DNA of 8,058 bases from SAR202 cluster bacterium (GCA_002401285.1 NVSQ01000048.1:11665-19722), one strand, 5' to 3'. Numbered from the stretch's first letter, positions 1-6,030 are shown. Notes: generated from the letters alone by a model not told the origin. A program made the numbers and translations.

Positions 1-2
1 AA

Positions 3-59
3 AGAGCGGGTGTTCCCAACACACTCTCTGTGATGCATAGCGGTCCCATTGGGGCCGCT
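3..59. other. Hairpins beyond the end of the 94-aa gene
   Basis: Two stem-loops lie downstream of the minus-strand gene that ends at position 89. The stronger one, 39-59, pairs nine bases (AGCGGTCCC with GGGGCCGCT, one G-T wobble) around an ATT loop. The weaker one pairs GTGTT (10-14) with AACAC (18-22) around CCC, and AGAG/CTCT flanks could extend it. Neither is followed by a T-run on either strand, so they are not standard intrinsic terminators. They could protect the 3' end of the transcript. No gene is visible in 1-88. Confidence 0.4.
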
Positions 60-88
60 GAATCAAGCACTGTGTTAGGCTGGCGCGG

Positions 89-373
89 CTAGTTAACTTG
101 GTGCTCCCGGCGCAACAACTCTTTGGCCGCATCGCCGATATTGGCTTCGATAGAATCACGCAAAGTCGAGTAAATCGCTTTGTTGATCGCGCCCATTAAC
201 CAGGCTTCGAAATTTGGATCCGTCTGGTAGCTGCCTTTCAGTGTTATCAGACGCTGCAACAGACTTAAATAGTGATATTGAAGAGGCGTCAGATCCTGAT
301 CGATCCCCTCAACCACCCCTGTCGTCCCGCTCTCAATCACTTCTTGGTCTGCACGATCTTGCTGTGCGCTCAT
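89..373 (-). CDS. Hypothetical 94-aa protein downstream of dnaK
   Basis: I do not recognise this protein family. The product is small, soluble and acidic at its N-terminus (MSAQQDRADQEVIE), with no signal peptide, membrane segment or Cys motif. Residues 28-60 (LTPLQYHYLSLLQRLITLKG onward) and 66-90 look helical and amphipathic, ending in a basic LLRREH stretch, so a small helical bundle or protein-binding module is plausible. The ATG at 373 has a good ribosome binding site (GAGAGGAA directly upstream) and the gene ends in TAA. It lies 119 bases after dnaK on the same strand with no terminator between, so read-through from the heat-shock cluster is possible. A candidate promoter in the gap could also drive it alone. 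Its role is unknown; a chaperone accessory function is only a guess from position. Confidence 0.7.
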   Translation of the reverse strand: MSAQQDRADQEVIESGTTGVVEGIDQDLTPLQYHYLSLLQRLITLKGSYQTDPNFEAWLMGAINKAIYSTLRDSIEANIGDAAKELLRREHQVN

Positions 374-432
374 TTCCTCTCCATCAGCTTAAACCTAAGG
401 TTTGCCGGTTACGAGGTCTGAACTGTTGTCAC

Positions 433-459
433 AGTATAACAGATGTAACACCCTGGCAA
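433..459 (-). promoter_or_regulatory. Candidate extended -10 promoter for the 94-aa gene
   Basis: Read on the minus strand, the dnaK-to-94-aa-gene gap contains TGTTATACT (441-433), which fits an extended -10 box (TGn followed by a TATAAT-like hexamer with one mismatch). A TTGCCA at 459-454 could be a -35 box, although the 15-base spacer is short. It would start transcription about 50 bases before the ATG at 373, letting the small gene be expressed apart from dnaK. Confidence 0.4.
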
Positions 460-492
460 ATATGGTGGCAGCCCCATTATTTTCCCCATGTT

Positions 493-2400
493 TTAGACTT
501 CTCTGAACTCGCCTTCCACCGTATCGTCCTTGGGCGGTCCTTCTTCCGGTGGCTCAGCGCCTTCGGGCGGTTCCTCGGTGGGCGTTTCCGTGGCTTGGCT
601 ATAGACGGCCTCTCCCAGACGCTGCATCGAGCTGTTCAAGTCCGTCATGGCTGTTTGCATCTCGGCCACGTTATTGTCCGCCAGGGCCGTCTTCAAAGTG
701 GCGATCTTCTCTTCCACCTCGGTCTTCAGGTCCTCCGGGACTTTGTCAGCGTTGTCGGTCAGTAACTTCTCGGTGTTGTAGACCAGGGAGTCGGCCTGGT
801 TTCGCGTTTCTATCTCAGCCCGGCGCTGCTGGTCGTCGGCCTCGTGGGCCTTGGCCTCGTTGACCATTCGCTCGATGTCTTCTTTGGAGAGACCTGAGCC
901 GGACTGAATCACGATCTTTTGCTCTTTTCCGGTGCCCTTGTCTTGGGCCGACACACTGAGAATTCCGTTGGCGTCAATGTCAAACATCACTGCGATCTGG
1001 GGTATGCCCCTGGGCGCGGGGAGCACACCGTCCAGCATAAACCTGCCGATGGATTTGTTGTCGGCGGCCATGGGCCGTTCGCCCTGCAGAACGTGAATGT
1101 CCACGCTGGTCTGCCCGTCGGCGGCAGTGGTAAATGTCTCGTTCTTTCGCGTAGGGATGGTGGTGTTCCGAGGGATAAGTTCTGTCAGAACGCTCCCCAA
1201 AGTCTCTAATCCCAGGGTTAGCGGAGTTACGTCGAGCAGGACGATGTCGCTAACGTCGCCGACGAGGATTCCCGCTTGGATGGCCGCCCCAAGGGCCACC
1301 GCCTCGTCCGGGTTTACGTTGCGGTTGGGCTCCCGGCCGAATAATCCTTTTACTTTCTCCAATACTGCGGGCATACGGGTCATGCCGCCCACGACGATCA
1401 CTTCATCAATGTCGCTCGTACTCAGACCGGCGTCGGTTATAGCCTGTTTACATGGCGCCTCAGTCCGATCGATCAATACGCTAACCAGTTGCTCCAACCG
1501 CGAGCGGCTCAGGGTCTTGACCAAGTGAGCCGGTCCGCTGGCGTCAGCGGTGATGAACGGTAGGTTGATCTCCGTCTCAATAACGCTGGAAAGGTCAACT
1601 TTGGCGCGTTCCGCCGCATCGCGCAAGCGCTGGAGGGCCATCCGGTCTTTGCTCAGGTCGATCCCGGTCTCTTGACGGAACTCCCCAATCAGCCATTCCA
1701 GGATTTCCTGGTCGAAGTCGTCGCCGCCCAGATAGGTGTCACCGTTGGTGGATTTAACCTCGAATACACCCTCGCCCATCTGGAGAATCGTGATGTCGAA
1801 GGTGCCGCCACCCAAGTCGAAGACGGCAATAGTTGCTTCAGTCTTTGATTTGTCTACACCGTAGGCCAAAGAAGAGGCCGTGGGCTCGTTAATGATGCGC
1901 AGCACCTCCAGGCCGGCGATGGTGCCGGCGTCCTTGGTCGCTTGACGCTGCGCATCGTTGAAGTAAGCCGGGACGGTAATCACCGCCTGGGTGATTGTTT
2001 CACCTAGTTTTGCTTCGGCGTCCTGCTTGATCTTCTGCAGGACAAAGGCAGAGATTTGGGCGGGGGCGTGAGCTTGGCCAGCCATCTCCACATGGGCATC
2101 ACCGCCTTGTCCCTGGACTATCTTGTAGGGCAGATGGTTCATAGCGTTTTGTACTTCCGGATCGTCGAACTTCCGGCCCATGAGGCGTTTGACCGAAAAT
2201 AGGGTATTTTCCGGGTTTGTGACGGCCTGCCGTTTCGCGACCTGACCCACGTACCTCTCTCCGGTCTTGGCGTTTACGGCAATCACCGAAGGCGTAGTCC
2301 TAGCTCCTTCGGCGTTCTCCACGATTATCGCTTCTCCGGCTTCGATCACGGCCGCTACCGAGTTGGTGGTTCCAAGATCGATGCCCAGGACTTTAGCCAT
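493..2400 (-). CDS. dnaK: Molecular chaperone DnaK (Hsp70)
   Basis: Cytosolic ATP-dependent Hsp70 chaperone. It binds exposed hydrophobic segments of unfolded proteins, with GrpE as its nucleotide exchange factor and a DnaJ co-chaperone that is not in this window. The 635-aa length is normal. Visible landmarks are the N-terminal phosphate loop IDLGTTNS (7-14), the Hsp70 signature [11 protein letters not shown] (194-204), [11 protein letters not shown] (334-344), the interdomain linker VLLDVTPL (387-394), the substrate-binding beta domain to about 500, and a helical lid. A Pro/Glu-rich disordered tail (about 605-635) ends [11 protein letters not shown], similar to the usual bacterial C-terminus. 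The region around residues 77-105 carries the stretch that is shorter in DnaK of typical Gram-positive bacteria. The ATG at 2400 has an excellent AAGGAG site. The gene starts 57 bases after grpE, so the two are very probably co-transcribed. Confidence 0.98.
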   Translation of the reverse strand: MAKVLGIDLGTTNSVAAVIEAGEAIIVENAEGARTTPSVIAVNAKTGERYVGQVAKRQAVTNPENTLFSVKRLMGRKFDDPEVQNAMNHLPYKIVQGQGGDAHVEMAGQAHAPAQISAFVLQKIKQDAEAKLGETITQAVITVPAYFNDAQRQATKDAGTIAGLEVLRIINEPTASSLAYGVDKSKTEATIAVFDLGGGTFDITILQMGEGVFEVKSTNGDTYLGGDDFDQEILEWLIGEFRQETGIDLSKDRMALQRLRDAAERAKVDLSSVIETEINLPFITADASGPAHLVKTLSRSRLEQLVSVLIDRTEAPCKQAITDAGLSTSDIDEVIVVGGMTRMPAVLEKVKGLFGREPNRNVNPDEAVALGAAIQAGILVGDVSDIVLLDVTPLTLGLETLGSVLTELIPRNTTIPTRKNETFTTAADGQTSVDIHVLQGERPMAADNKSIGRFMLDGVLPAPRGIPQIAVMFDIDANGILSVSAQDKGTGKEQKIVIQSGSGLSKEDIERMVNEAKAHEADDQQRRAEIETRNQADSLVYNTEKLLTDNADKVPEDLKTEVEEKIATLKTALADNNVAEMQTAMTDLNSSMQRLGEAVYSQATETPTEEPPEGAEPPEEGPPKDDTVEGEFREV

Positions 2401-2457
2401 TAGAATTCTCCTTTATCTTGTGAAGTGATTGATGTCGATTGGTCTTTGATTTTAGGT

Positions 2458-3018
2458 CTAGCGAGATACGATTACCTGGGCCGGCTGAATCACCCTATCT
2501 TGAAGCCGGTATCCGGTACGCACCACCTCTATGATGTGGCCGGCCGGGTATTCGGTACTCTCGTCGGTCCCCAGGGCCTCGTGCTCCAGAGGGTTGAACA
2601 AGTCTCCCACCCCTTCGATGAGCTCTACTCCCTCCGACTCCAGCAGACTAAGTAGTTTGCGCTGTATCAGCCTGATGCCTTGCAGCCAGGAATCGGCGGC
2701 GCCAACCTTATCAGAGTGGGAAATAGCCAGGTCCAACTCCTCTTTTACCGGAAGCAGCTTGGTAATGAGACGGGAGTTGGAGAACTTGCTAAGGGAGATA
2801 CGCTCTTCATCGGTGCGGCGCCGGTAGTTGACCAGATCCGCTTGGGCCCGCTGGGCAAGGTCAAGGTTTTGGCTGGCCTCTTGCCGGGCTTCTTCCAGGT
2901 CCTTCATCAGGGCCGGAACCTGGTCTTCCAGCGGCAAGTGACTGTAATGGCCGCCTGTTGCTTGGGACTCCTCCGGCTCTTCAGGAGGTATCTGCCATTC
3001 ACTGTTTTCTTTCGTCAT
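2458..3018 (-). CDS. grpE: Nucleotide exchange factor GrpE
   Basis: GrpE dimer that releases ADP from DnaK and so resets its folding cycle; in many bacteria it also acts as a thermosensor. The 186-aa length is typical. Residues 1-25 are polar and disordered. A long coiled-coil helix follows (about 29-80), containing the family motif QADLVNYRRRTDEER. Then come LLPVKEELDLAI and the C-terminal beta-wing motifs FNPLEHEALG and GYRLQDRVIQPAQVIVS. All family landmarks are present and the gene is intact, ending in TAG. The ATG at 3018 has only a modest ribosome binding site (AAGAGA). The gene sits 57 bases after hspR and 57 bases before dnaK, all on the minus strand, consistent with one heat-shock operon. 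Confidence 0.97.
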   Translation of the reverse strand: MTKENSEWQIPPEEPEESQATGGHYSHLPLEDQVPALMKDLEEARQEASQNLDLAQRAQADLVNYRRRTDEERISLSKFSNSRLITKLLPVKEELDLAISHSDKVGAADSWLQGIRLIQRKLLSLLESEGVELIEGVGDLFNPLEHEALGTDESTEYPAGHIIEVVRTGYRLQDRVIQPAQVIVSR

Positions 3019-3075
3019 TCACATTTCTCTTGGAGCGAAGGATGGAACCGGAAACGGAATCGTGGAACTTGACCC

Positions 3076-3549
3076 TCAGTCTTCTAAAGGCAGGTCCATG
3101 CCGCGGAAAAGCGCGGCAAATTCTTGTTCCACGGCCTGTTGCAGATGCGTACCTTCGTTGGTTGCGGACAGCCTCTGGCGCAGGGCTAGCAAATCTTCGA
3201 CCATACCCAGAGCGAACTCGACTCCGGCCAAGTTGAGCCCCAAGTTTCCTGCCAAGTGCTGTATCAGGCGGACCCTACGTATATCGTCCCGGGAATAGAG
3301 ACGTAACATCCCTATTGTACGGCCCGGCCTGATTAAACCTAGCCGCTCGTATTTCCGGAGGGTTTGAGGGTGCATGTCCAGCAGGCGGGCGGCCACGGAG
3401 ATGATGTAAACACCCTCCATGTGCATCGCCTGCTCGGGCGTATCCTCCCGGACCCGGGCTACTTCGGAATGTTGAGGCGGCGGTGGGGGCGGCGCCTGGG
3501 GTGGCAAATCGCTGCCGGCGACCCCTTGCGATCTGGACCTCTGGTACAT
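3076..3549 (-). CDS. hspR: MerR-family heat-shock regulator HspR
   Basis: Probable autoregulatory repressor of the dnaK operon. HspR proteins are MerR-type DNA-binding proteins that in actinobacteria use DnaK as co-repressor. The core YIISVAARLLDMHPQTLRKYERLGLI (split here by residue: YIISVAARL, then MHPQTLRKYERLGLI) is the winged-helix signature of the family. It is followed by the wing (RLYSRDDIRRVRLIQHL) and NLAGVEFAL, close to the NLAGI motif of HspR. The C-terminus is short and carries no ligand-binding domain. An unusual 45-residue N-terminal extension is Pro-rich (PPQAPPPPPPQ). I chose the ATG at 3549 because GGAG lies nine bases upstream; an in-frame ATG at 3564 has no ribosome binding site but is possible (162 aa). 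The gene ends in TGA. It is first in the hspR-grpE-dnaK cluster, a position more often held by hrcA. Confidence 0.88.
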   Translation of the reverse strand: MYQRSRSQGVAGSDLPPQAPPPPPPQHSEVARVREDTPEQAMHMEGVYIISVAARLLDMHPQTLRKYERLGLIRPGRTIGMLRLYSRDDIRRVRLIQHLAGNLGLNLAGVEFALGMVEDLLALRQRLSATNEGTHLQQAVEQEFAALFRGMDLPLED

Positions 3550-3589
3550 CTGGTCGTTCTCCATGTTTCTGGGTCGGCGTCTGAATCAA

Positions 3590-3634
3590 TCTACGGAAAT
3601 TGACGGCCCGATGGTTGTGGCGTCTACGAAATTG
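3590..3634. repeat. Imperfect direct repeat in the hspR leader
   Basis: TCTACGGAAATTG (3590-3602) recurs as TCTACGAAATTG (3623-3634), differing by one deleted G. GGCGTCT also occurs just before each copy (3576-3582 and 3619-3625). The repeat lies between the hspR start and the inverted repeat at 3631-3656. It may be a small tandem duplication or part of a regulatory leader. Confidence 0.4.
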
Positions 3635-3656
3635 GATTCTTGTTAACGAATCCAAT
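3631..3656. promoter_or_regulatory. Perfect 9-8-9 inverted repeat upstream of hspR, candidate operator
   Basis: ATTGGATTC (3631-3639) and GAATCCAAT (3648-3656) are perfect reverse complements separated by eight bases. The repeat lies about 80 bases upstream of the chosen hspR start. Its architecture resembles heat-shock operators: CIRCE has 9-bp arms and HAIR has 7-bp arms. Its sequence matches neither the CIRCE consensus (TTAGCACTC arms) nor the HAIR consensus (CTTGAGT arms). It may be a lineage-specific HspR operator. It has no T-run, so a terminator is unlikely. Confidence 0.5.
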
Positions 3657-3668
3657 CATGCGTGCAAT

Positions 3669-3687
3669 TCGTAATATACTCGTAATA
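3669..3687. repeat. Tandem TCGTAATA direct repeat, 11-base spacing
   Basis: TCGTAATA occurs at 3669-3676 and again at 3680-3687, one helical turn apart, in an AT-rich stretch of the hspR control region. On the minus strand it includes TATATT (3678-3673), a possible -10 box for hspR-grpE-dnaK, but I see no convincing -35 box for it. Half-sites spaced by one helical turn are typical of regulator binding sites. The half-site resembles TTCGTAT at 3786, nearer the plus-strand promoter. Confidence 0.35.
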
Positions 3688-3785
3688 CAAAAAGTTACAT
3701 AATGCTGGACCAGCCCCGGACATCTATTGATTGCCGGATAGAACTTGGTATCGATTTTGCCCAGCGCAGACATAAGTTACCTAAG

Positions 3786-3810
3786 TTCGTATGATACAGT
3801 TTGATACGAA
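3786..3810. promoter_or_regulatory. Inverted repeat overlapping the -35 box, candidate operator
   Basis: TTCGTAT (3786-3792) and ATACGAA (3804-3810) are perfect 7-bp arms separated by 11 bases. The right arm covers most of the -35 hexamer TTGATA (3801-3806), where a bound repressor would block RNA polymerase. The spacer also holds GATAC, so GTATGATAC is a second, smaller near-palindrome inside it. Confidence 0.45.
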
Positions 3811-3829
3811 GCGTGTCAACCATTATAAT
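3801..3829 (+). promoter_or_regulatory. Near-consensus vegetative promoter for the zinc-ribbon gene
   Basis: TTGATA (3801-3806) is separated by exactly 17 bases from a perfect TATAAT (3824-3829). This is a strong housekeeping-sigma promoter facing the 59-aa gene. Transcription would start near 3836, leaving a leader of about 44 bases. Confidence 0.75.
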
Positions 3830-3879
3830 GCGCATTGGGTTATATGTACCACAGATCTGGCCCAGTGAGGAGGTGAGTT

Positions 3880-4059
3880 GTGGTGATCAACTTTAAGGTA
3901 TGTCCCAGATGCACGGGCGACCTGTATCTAACCGAGGATGTCTTCGGCAAGTACGCCAGCTGCATACAGTGCGGGTACATGAAAGACATTGAAGAGCCCC
4001 ATAAGGTGAAGGACCCCAGGCCCTACGCCGACGCGGACTCGAAGGCGAACGCCGCGTAA
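3880..4059 (+). CDS. Small zinc-ribbon protein, 59 aa
   Basis: This is the only confident plus-strand gene. The product begins (M/V)VINFKVCPRCTGDLYL and continues to ASCIQCGYMKDIEE. Two CxxC pairs, CPRC and CIQC, are about 18 residues apart, a classic four-Cys zinc ribbon with TF-like GDLYL and CGY flanks. The last 25 residues are charged and probably disordered. Translation is very well supported: GGAGGTGA (3869-3876) is a perfect anti-16S match and two consecutive GTG codons (3880, 3883) are possible starts, with an in-frame stop just upstream. A near-consensus promoter precedes it. I cannot assign a target. Similar tiny ribbons are common in Chloroflexota (from memory, not searched), and binding of nucleic acid or RNA polymerase is possible. 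Confidence 0.85.
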   Translation: MVINFKVCPRCTGDLYLTEDVFGKYASCIQCGYMKDIEEPHKVKDPRPYADADSKANAA

Positions 4060-4063
4060 TCAA

Positions 4064-4090
4064 CCCGGCGGACGGCTACCGTTCGCCGGG
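4064..4090 (+). terminator. Strong hairpin after the zinc-ribbon gene
   Basis: CCCGGCGGACGG pairs with CCGTTCGCCGGG around a CTA loop, giving a 12-bp stem with one G-T wobble, five bases after the TAA. There is no T-run on either strand, so it is not a textbook intrinsic terminator. Its placement between two converging genes fits a transcript-end structure. Confidence 0.5.
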
Positions 4091-4161
4091 AGTTCGAAGG
4101 CAGAAGCAATATACAGCGGCAGGGTTACCGGTGGCCGGGTTGGAATCAAGTCCGGGGTGGT

Positions 4162-4773
4162 CTAATGGGTCAACTCCGGCCAGAAACGCTCCTCTTTCCA
4201 TGGGTCGGCGTTGTTGTTGTAGCCTCGCTGCTCCCAAAATCCTGGCGCATCCTCAGCTATCAACTCGATTCCATTGAGCCATTTGGCGCTCTTCCAGCCA
4301 TAACGGCTGGGTATGATTAGCCGCAACGGCCAGCCATGGCCCTCTCCCAGCGGCTCGCCGTCTTGCTTGTGGGCTAGAAGACCCTCTTCCATGGCCACTT
4401 CTAAGGGTAGGTTGGTGGTATAGCCACCGAAGCAATGGGCCATCACGAACTTGGCCTCAGGTTTGGGCTGAGCAAGGGTCATCAGGTCTGGAAAAGTCAC
4501 TCCCTCCCAGGTGTTGTCCAAAGAACTCCATTGGGTGACACAGTGGAAGTCGGCGGTGATGGTGGTCCAGGTCAGCTTGGTGAACTGATCCCAGGTCAAC
4601 TCGACTTCTTGTTCAACCAGGCCGAACACCCGGAACTTCCACGTGTCCAGGTCTACTTTCGGGGTGGAGCCGTAGGTAAGGACCGGAAACTTGTTGGACA
4701 GGAACTGTCCCGGGGGGACCCGGTCTCCCATGCCCTGGTCCGGAGCTTCTTTGATCTGATCGGGCCGCTTCAA
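4162..4773 (-). CDS. Molybdopterin-binding oxidoreductase, sulfite oxidase fold
   Basis: A 203-aa single-domain protein of the sulfite oxidase/MsrP superfamily (COG2041 type), predicted to bind a molybdenum cofactor. Cys78 in ADFHCVTQWS is the expected Mo-coordinating thiolate and is encoded as Cys. Other landmarks are WEGVTFPDL (89-97), GGYTTNLPL (116-124), GHGWPLRLIIPSRYGWKSAKWL (about 145-166), and a C-terminal GFWEQRGYNNNADPWKEERFW region typical of this subgroup. No Tat or Sec signal, haem domain or dimerisation domain is present, so it is likely cytoplasmic. The substrate cannot be told from sequence; sulfite oxidation or reduction of an oxidised sulfur or nitrogen compound are options. 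The start is TTG at 4773: GAGGTG lies four bases before it and an in-frame TAG is only 12 bases upstream. It follows selD by 88 bases without a terminator and is probably co-transcribed. Confidence 0.88.
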   Translation of the reverse strand: MKRPDQIKEAPDQGMGDRVPPGQFLSNKFPVLTYGSTPKVDLDTWKFRVFGLVEQEVELTWDQFTKLTWTTITADFHCVTQWSSLDNTWEGVTFPDLMTLAQPKPEAKFVMAHCFGGYTTNLPLEVAMEEGLLAHKQDGEPLGEGHGWPLRLIIPSRYGWKSAKWLNGIELIAEDAPGFWEQRGYNNNADPWKEERFWPELTH

Positions 4774-4861
4774 GCAACACCTCTATAACGGGCTACCGGA
4801 GCCCAGCCCCGGCCACTTTTACGTCTGTTGATCCATGGTGTCCATGGGTTGCCTGTATACC

Positions 4862-5908
4862 CTAGGGGACCACTTCTATCGTCCCGGCGGGGCCGTCTGT
4901 TATCTCGCCGACTACGGCGGAGATGGGAACTCCCTCGGCCTTTAGTTCAATCAATAGCTGATCCACCTTGGACTCAGGGACGGATATCAGCAGCCCTCCC
5001 GAGGTTTGCGCGTCACAGAGCAGAATCTGTTGATCATCGGTTATCTCCGCGTCCCACCGAGCCGTATCCGACACGTTTTGCAGGTTGCGATGGGTTCCAC
5101 CAGGAACAACTCCCTGCTTCAGCAGGTCCCATGCCCCTGGGAGGATCGGGACATTGTTGAAGTGGATGCGCGCGCCCACTTTGCTGGCTCTGACCATACC
5201 CCTGAGGTGCCCCATCAGACCGTATCCGGTAATGTCGGTGCAAGAGTTTACCCCAATCTTCATCATGGCTTCGGCGGCCGCCCGGTTCAGAGTGGCCATG
5301 GTTTCAACGGCGTTCTTCATGACGTCAGGGTCTACTTTCTGCTGTTTGGCGCCGGTGGTTATGATACCGGTGCCTATGGGCTTGGTCAGGATCAGATGGT
5401 CTCCGGGTTGGGCTGCGGCGTTGGATACTTGCTTGCCCGGCTCAACCACGCCGACCACTGAAAGACCGTATTTGGGCTCGGCGTCGTCCACCGTATGTCC
5501 GCCCACGATCATGCATCCGGCCTCGCCTGCTTTGGCATAACCGCCCAGAAGTACGTCGGCCAGCATCTCTTGGGCCAGGTCCGCCGGGAAGCCCACAACG
5601 TTCATGGCCAGTAAGGGCTTACCGCCCATGGCGTAAACGTCGCTTAAGGAGTTGGCGGCGGCGATGGACCCGAATTCAAATGGGTCGTCGGTTATGGGCG
5701 TGAAAAAATCCACGGTCAAGATCAAGGCCGTTTCGTCGTTGATCTTGTAGACCGCGGCATCATCCCCCGTGTTATTGCCAACCAGCAGATCGGGATGAGT
5801 GATCTGGGGAAGTTTACTCAGGACCTGACCCAGGTCCTCAAGACTAAGCTTACCCGCTCAACCGGCGCAGTGGGATAGCTCAGTCAACCGAATTTCGCTG
5901 CTCCGCAT
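4862..5908 (-). CDS. selD: Selenide, water dikinase SelD, selenocysteine-containing
   Basis: Makes selenophosphate from selenide and ATP, the selenium donor for selenocysteine (and for selenouridine in tRNA). The full protein is 348 aa, the usual family length, and starts at ATG 5908 with GAGAGG seven bases upstream. Codon 17 is an in-frame TGA (5860-5858) in the catalytic loop HCAG-U-AGK, exactly where E. coli has Cys17, so it is read as selenocysteine. Lys20 is conserved, as are metal/ATP-site acidic residues GDD (48-50), D67 in TVDFFTP, D90 in NSLSDVYAMGG and D225 in CTDITGYGLMGH. GGH(T)VDDAEPKYG and DAQTSGGLL are also present. Calling the gene from the internal TTG at 5725 would remove the whole active-site loop. 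A hairpin that fits a bacterial SECIS lies just after the TGA, and an extended -10 promoter precedes the gene. The frame ends in TAG. The downstream molybdoenzyme is probably in the same transcript. Confidence 0.93.
5820..5860 (-). promoter_or_regulatory. Selenocysteine UGA codon and bacterial SECIS hairpin in selD
   Basis: The recoded TGA is at 5860-5858 on the minus strand. Downstream, AGGACCTG (5838-5831) and CAGGTCCT (5827-5820) form a perfect 8-bp stem around a GGT loop (5830-5828). The loop begins 27 bases after the TGA and its first two bases are G. This matches what I recall of the bacterial SECIS consensus: a short stem, a small loop with a G in its first two positions, and a loop roughly 16-37 bases from the UGA. 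It is the expected SelB binding site. Weaker outer pairing (CTTAG with CTGAG) offers an alternative fold. Confidence 0.85.
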
Positions 5909-5937
5909 CAGTACCTCTCGCTAAATAAGTTGAGTCC

Positions 5938-5946
5938 ATTATATCA
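5938..5946 (-). promoter_or_regulatory. Extended -10 promoter of selD
   Basis: On the minus strand TGATATAAT (5946-5938) is a perfect extended -10 element (TGn plus consensus TATAAT). The predicted start, about 5931, gives a leader of roughly 23 bases before the ATG at 5908. No -35 box is visible; that position is occupied by a GC-rich inverted repeat. Confidence 0.7.
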
Positions 5947-5960
5947 CCGGCCAGCTTGGA

Positions 5961-5990
5961 GGGGCGGTTCGGGGTTGGGTGGGCCGCCCC
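5961..5990. promoter_or_regulatory. GC-rich inverted repeat and G-quadruplex motif at the selD -35 position
   Basis: GGGGCGG (5961-5967) and CCGCCCC (5984-5990) are perfect 7-bp arms. Between and including the left arm, the plus strand carries four G-runs (5961-5964, 5971-5974, 5977-5979, 5981-5983) with loops of 6, 2 and 1 bases, a canonical quadruplex pattern. It sits where the selD -35 box would be, so it could be an operator or a DNA structure affecting initiation. Confidence 0.4.
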
Positions 5991-6000
5991 GCTTGGACAG

Positions 6001-6030
6001 AAAAAAGCCCCCGGCAACGCCGAGGGCTTT
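6001..6030 (-). terminator. Intrinsic terminator after the CetZ-like gene
   Basis: On the minus strand GCCCTCGGC (6027-6019) pairs with GCCGGGGGC (6015-6007), a 9-bp stem with one T-G wobble around GTT, followed by six T residues (6006-6001). AAA precedes the stem. This is a textbook rho-independent terminator, about 46 bases after the TAG of the upstream gene. It isolates that gene from selD. Confidence 0.92.

Noticed and set aside
214..1528. Long plus-strand open frames across the dnaK region (for example 214-765, 919-1209, 1097-1528)
   Set aside because: They are antisense shadows of dnaK and the 94-aa gene, rich in Arg/Pro/Ser/Cys, without ribosome sites or recognisable domains.
3275..3655. 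Minus-strand 126-aa frame overlapping hspR
   Set aside because: It overlaps hspR in another frame, has low-complexity Arg/Pro composition and no domain; hspR explains the region.
3631..3656. CIRCE or HAIR element
   Set aside because: The architecture is similar, but the arms do not match the TTAGCACTC or CTTGAGT consensus sequences.
4064..4090. Calling the strong hairpin a confirmed intrinsic terminator
   Set aside because: The stem is strong but no T-run follows on either strand, so it is kept only as a likely transcript-end structure.
5858..5860. TGA in selD as a nonsense mutation or a sign of genetic code 4/25
   Set aside because: hspR ends in TGA, so TGA is a stop here. The TGA is at the exact catalytic Cys/Sec position, the frame is otherwise intact on both sides, and a SECIS-like hairpin follows.
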